The notes under the pieces are model-generated. The model did not search any database and was not told the origin of the DNA. It worked only from the letters and a program-made list of their open reading frames with translations. From Klebsiella pneumoniae (GTDB lineage: Bacteria; Pseudomonadota; Gammaproteobacteria; Pseudomonadales; Azotimanducaceae): DNA of 6,539 nucleotides. The position numbers and the translations under genes are program-made. Each line of letters opens with the position of its first letter. The first letter of the stretch is position 1. This document shows positions 5,408-6,539 of the stretch, one piece after another. The stretch spans positions 1 to 6,539 of the forward strand of contig CAMDVY010000177.1 in assembly GCA_945878745.1 (NCBI GenBank), in the 5' to 3' direction.

Positions 5408-6539
5408 ATGACACCAACAGGGCCTCTATGTGGTGTCAGGATCATCGATCTGACCAACATCTACTCAGGACCGATCTGTGTCTCCGTTCTCGGCGATCAG
5501 GGCGCCGATGTGATCAAGGTTGAAGCGCCGGGTGGTGACCCGATGCGCCAGGGCATTCCGAGACGAAACGGTGTTACTGCCAGCTTTGCGGTAATGAATC
5601 GCAACAAACGATCGATTGTGATCGATCTGCAGAAGCCTGCCGGTCGGTCCCTTCTTCTCGATCTGGTTCGTGGTGCGGATGCCATCGTCGAGAACTATCG
5701 CCCTGGCGTGATGGCGCGTCTGGGTCTTGCCTACGAAACGCTTGTTGCCATCAACCCGCGCATCGTCGTTGCGTCAATCAACGGGGTGGGACCGGATGGT
5801 CCGTACGCCAACCGACGGGTCTATGACGCAGTGATCCAGGCGGTCACGGGTTTTGCTGACCTCCAATCAGTGGATACCGGCGCGCCGACGATGATCAACA
5901 CGCTGGTGGCCGACAAGGTGACAGCAATGACTGCCGCACAGGCCATCACTGCTGCATTGTTCGCCGCCAGTCGAACCGGCGTGGGCCAGCAAGTGGCTAT
6001 CTCGATGATCGACGCCAGCCTGTTTTTCCTGTGGCCAGACTCGATGAGTCGTCATGGCCTGGTGGGCGAAGGCGTCGAACTGGCGCCGTATGCTTCTCAT
6101 GCAGCGCTGCTCCGCCGAACCCTGGATGGTCACGTGGCAGTGATGCCGGTGAAGCTGGGAGAGTGGGAAGGAGCGTTTCGCGCGCTGGGATTGCCAAATC
6201 TGTTTCAGGACGAACGATTTTCTACTGGCGCGGCGCGCCTGACCAATGCCGCAGTGTTTCAGCAGGTGTTGTCAGAGGCTTATGCGAGCTTCACGACGGA
6301 TGAGATCTGCGCGCGTCTTGAAGCGGAGGATGTACCCTGGGCGCGCATCAATACGCGCGATCAGGTGATTGATGACCCGCAGATACGTGCCATGGGTGCA
6401 CTGGTCGAGTACGAACACCCACGCGCTGGCCGGGTGCGACAACCCCGTCCACCGGGACAGTTTCAGTCGACGCCTGCGACACTGCACCGTCCGTCGCCCG
6501 ATCTAGGTGAACATACCGATGAAGTACTGTGTGAACTTG
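5408..6539 (+). CDS. Family III CoA-transferase (CaiB/BaiF), C-terminus cut by window edge
   Basis: Transfers CoA from one acyl-CoA to another carboxylic acid, activating a substrate or recycling CoA; cytoplasmic, usually an interlocked dimer. The frame is open for 377 codons from ATG 5408 to the right edge with no stop. Family motifs in order: GVRIIDLTNIYSGP (9-22), LGDQGADVIKVEAPGGDP (28-45), FAVMNRNKRSIVIDL (60-74), VENYRPGVMARLGL (94-107), YDAVIQAVTGF (139-149) and VADKVTAM, whose D169 fits the catalytic aspartate. Then come SRTGVGQQVAISMIDA, DDPQIRAMG (322-330) and the closing SPDLGEHTDEVL (363-374). That closing motif is normally within about ten to twenty residues of the end, so little is missing. 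GGGAG lies seven bases upstream of the start. It is divergent from the desaturase-like gene across 278 bp. It could activate the acid product of the neighbouring oxidative genes; the acyl donor and acceptor are unknown. Confidence 0.93.
   Translation, partial: MTPTGPLCGVRIIDLTNIYSGPICVSVLGDQGADVIKVEAPGGDPMRQGIPRRNGVTASFAVMNRNKRSIVIDLQKPAGRSLLLDLVRGADAIVENYRPGVMARLGLAYETLVAINPRIVVASINGVGPDGPYANRRVYDAVIQAVTGFADLQSVDTGAPTMINTLVADKVTAMTAAQAITAALFAASRTGVGQQVAISMIDASLFFLWPDSMSRHGLVGEGVELAPYASHAALLRRTLDGHVAVMPVKLGEWEGAFRALGLPNLFQDERFSTGAARLTNAAVFQQVLSEAYASFTTDEICARLEAEDVPWARINTRDQVIDDPQIRAMGALVEYEHPRAGRVRQPRPPGQFQSTPATLHRPSPDLGEHTDEVLCEL

Overview
This is a moderately GC-rich bacterial chromosomal window with eight protein-coding genes in four alternating strand blocks. 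No RNA gene, transposase, phage gene or CRISPR array is visible. A REP-like palindrome of the 'GTAGGAGCGG...CCGCGA' type and the gene families suggest a proteobacterium, most likely a gammaproteobacterium with an accessory catabolic repertoire. That taxonomic call is inference.

Layout. Block 1 (minus strand, transcribed right to left) holds a small EthD/DUF4286-like ferredoxin-fold protein (1914-2255), an LLM-class flavin-dependent monooxygenase (498-1781), and the N-terminus of an MFS transporter running off the left edge (1-293). The 204-bp gap between the last two carries the REP-like hairpin, a flanking 12-bp inverted repeat and two further stem-loops. Block 2 (plus) holds a small double zinc-ribbon protein (2413-2721) and a GFA/CENP-V-family zinc protein (2795-3202), with a two-unit 18-bp tandem repeat between them. 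Block 3 (minus) holds a soluble diiron acyl-ACP-desaturase-family protein (4161-5129) followed by an SDR oxidoreductase (3241-4026). Block 4 (plus) is a CaiB/BaiF family III CoA-transferase (5408 to the right edge), 377 codons present and probably lacking only its last few residues.

Functional reading. A flavin monooxygenase, a small EthD-like partner, a transporter, a diiron desaturase-like enzyme, an SDR and a family III CoA-transferase together look like uptake, oxidation and CoA activation of a hydrophobic organic compound such as a fatty acid, terpenoid or steroid-like molecule. No individual substrate can be read from the sequence. The zinc-ribbon and GFA genes have no obvious role in such a pathway. 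No gene-free stretch exceeds 300 bases; the longest (5130-5407, 278 bp) is the divergent control region between the desaturase and CoA-transferase genes and holds only small palindromes and a weak -10-like box.
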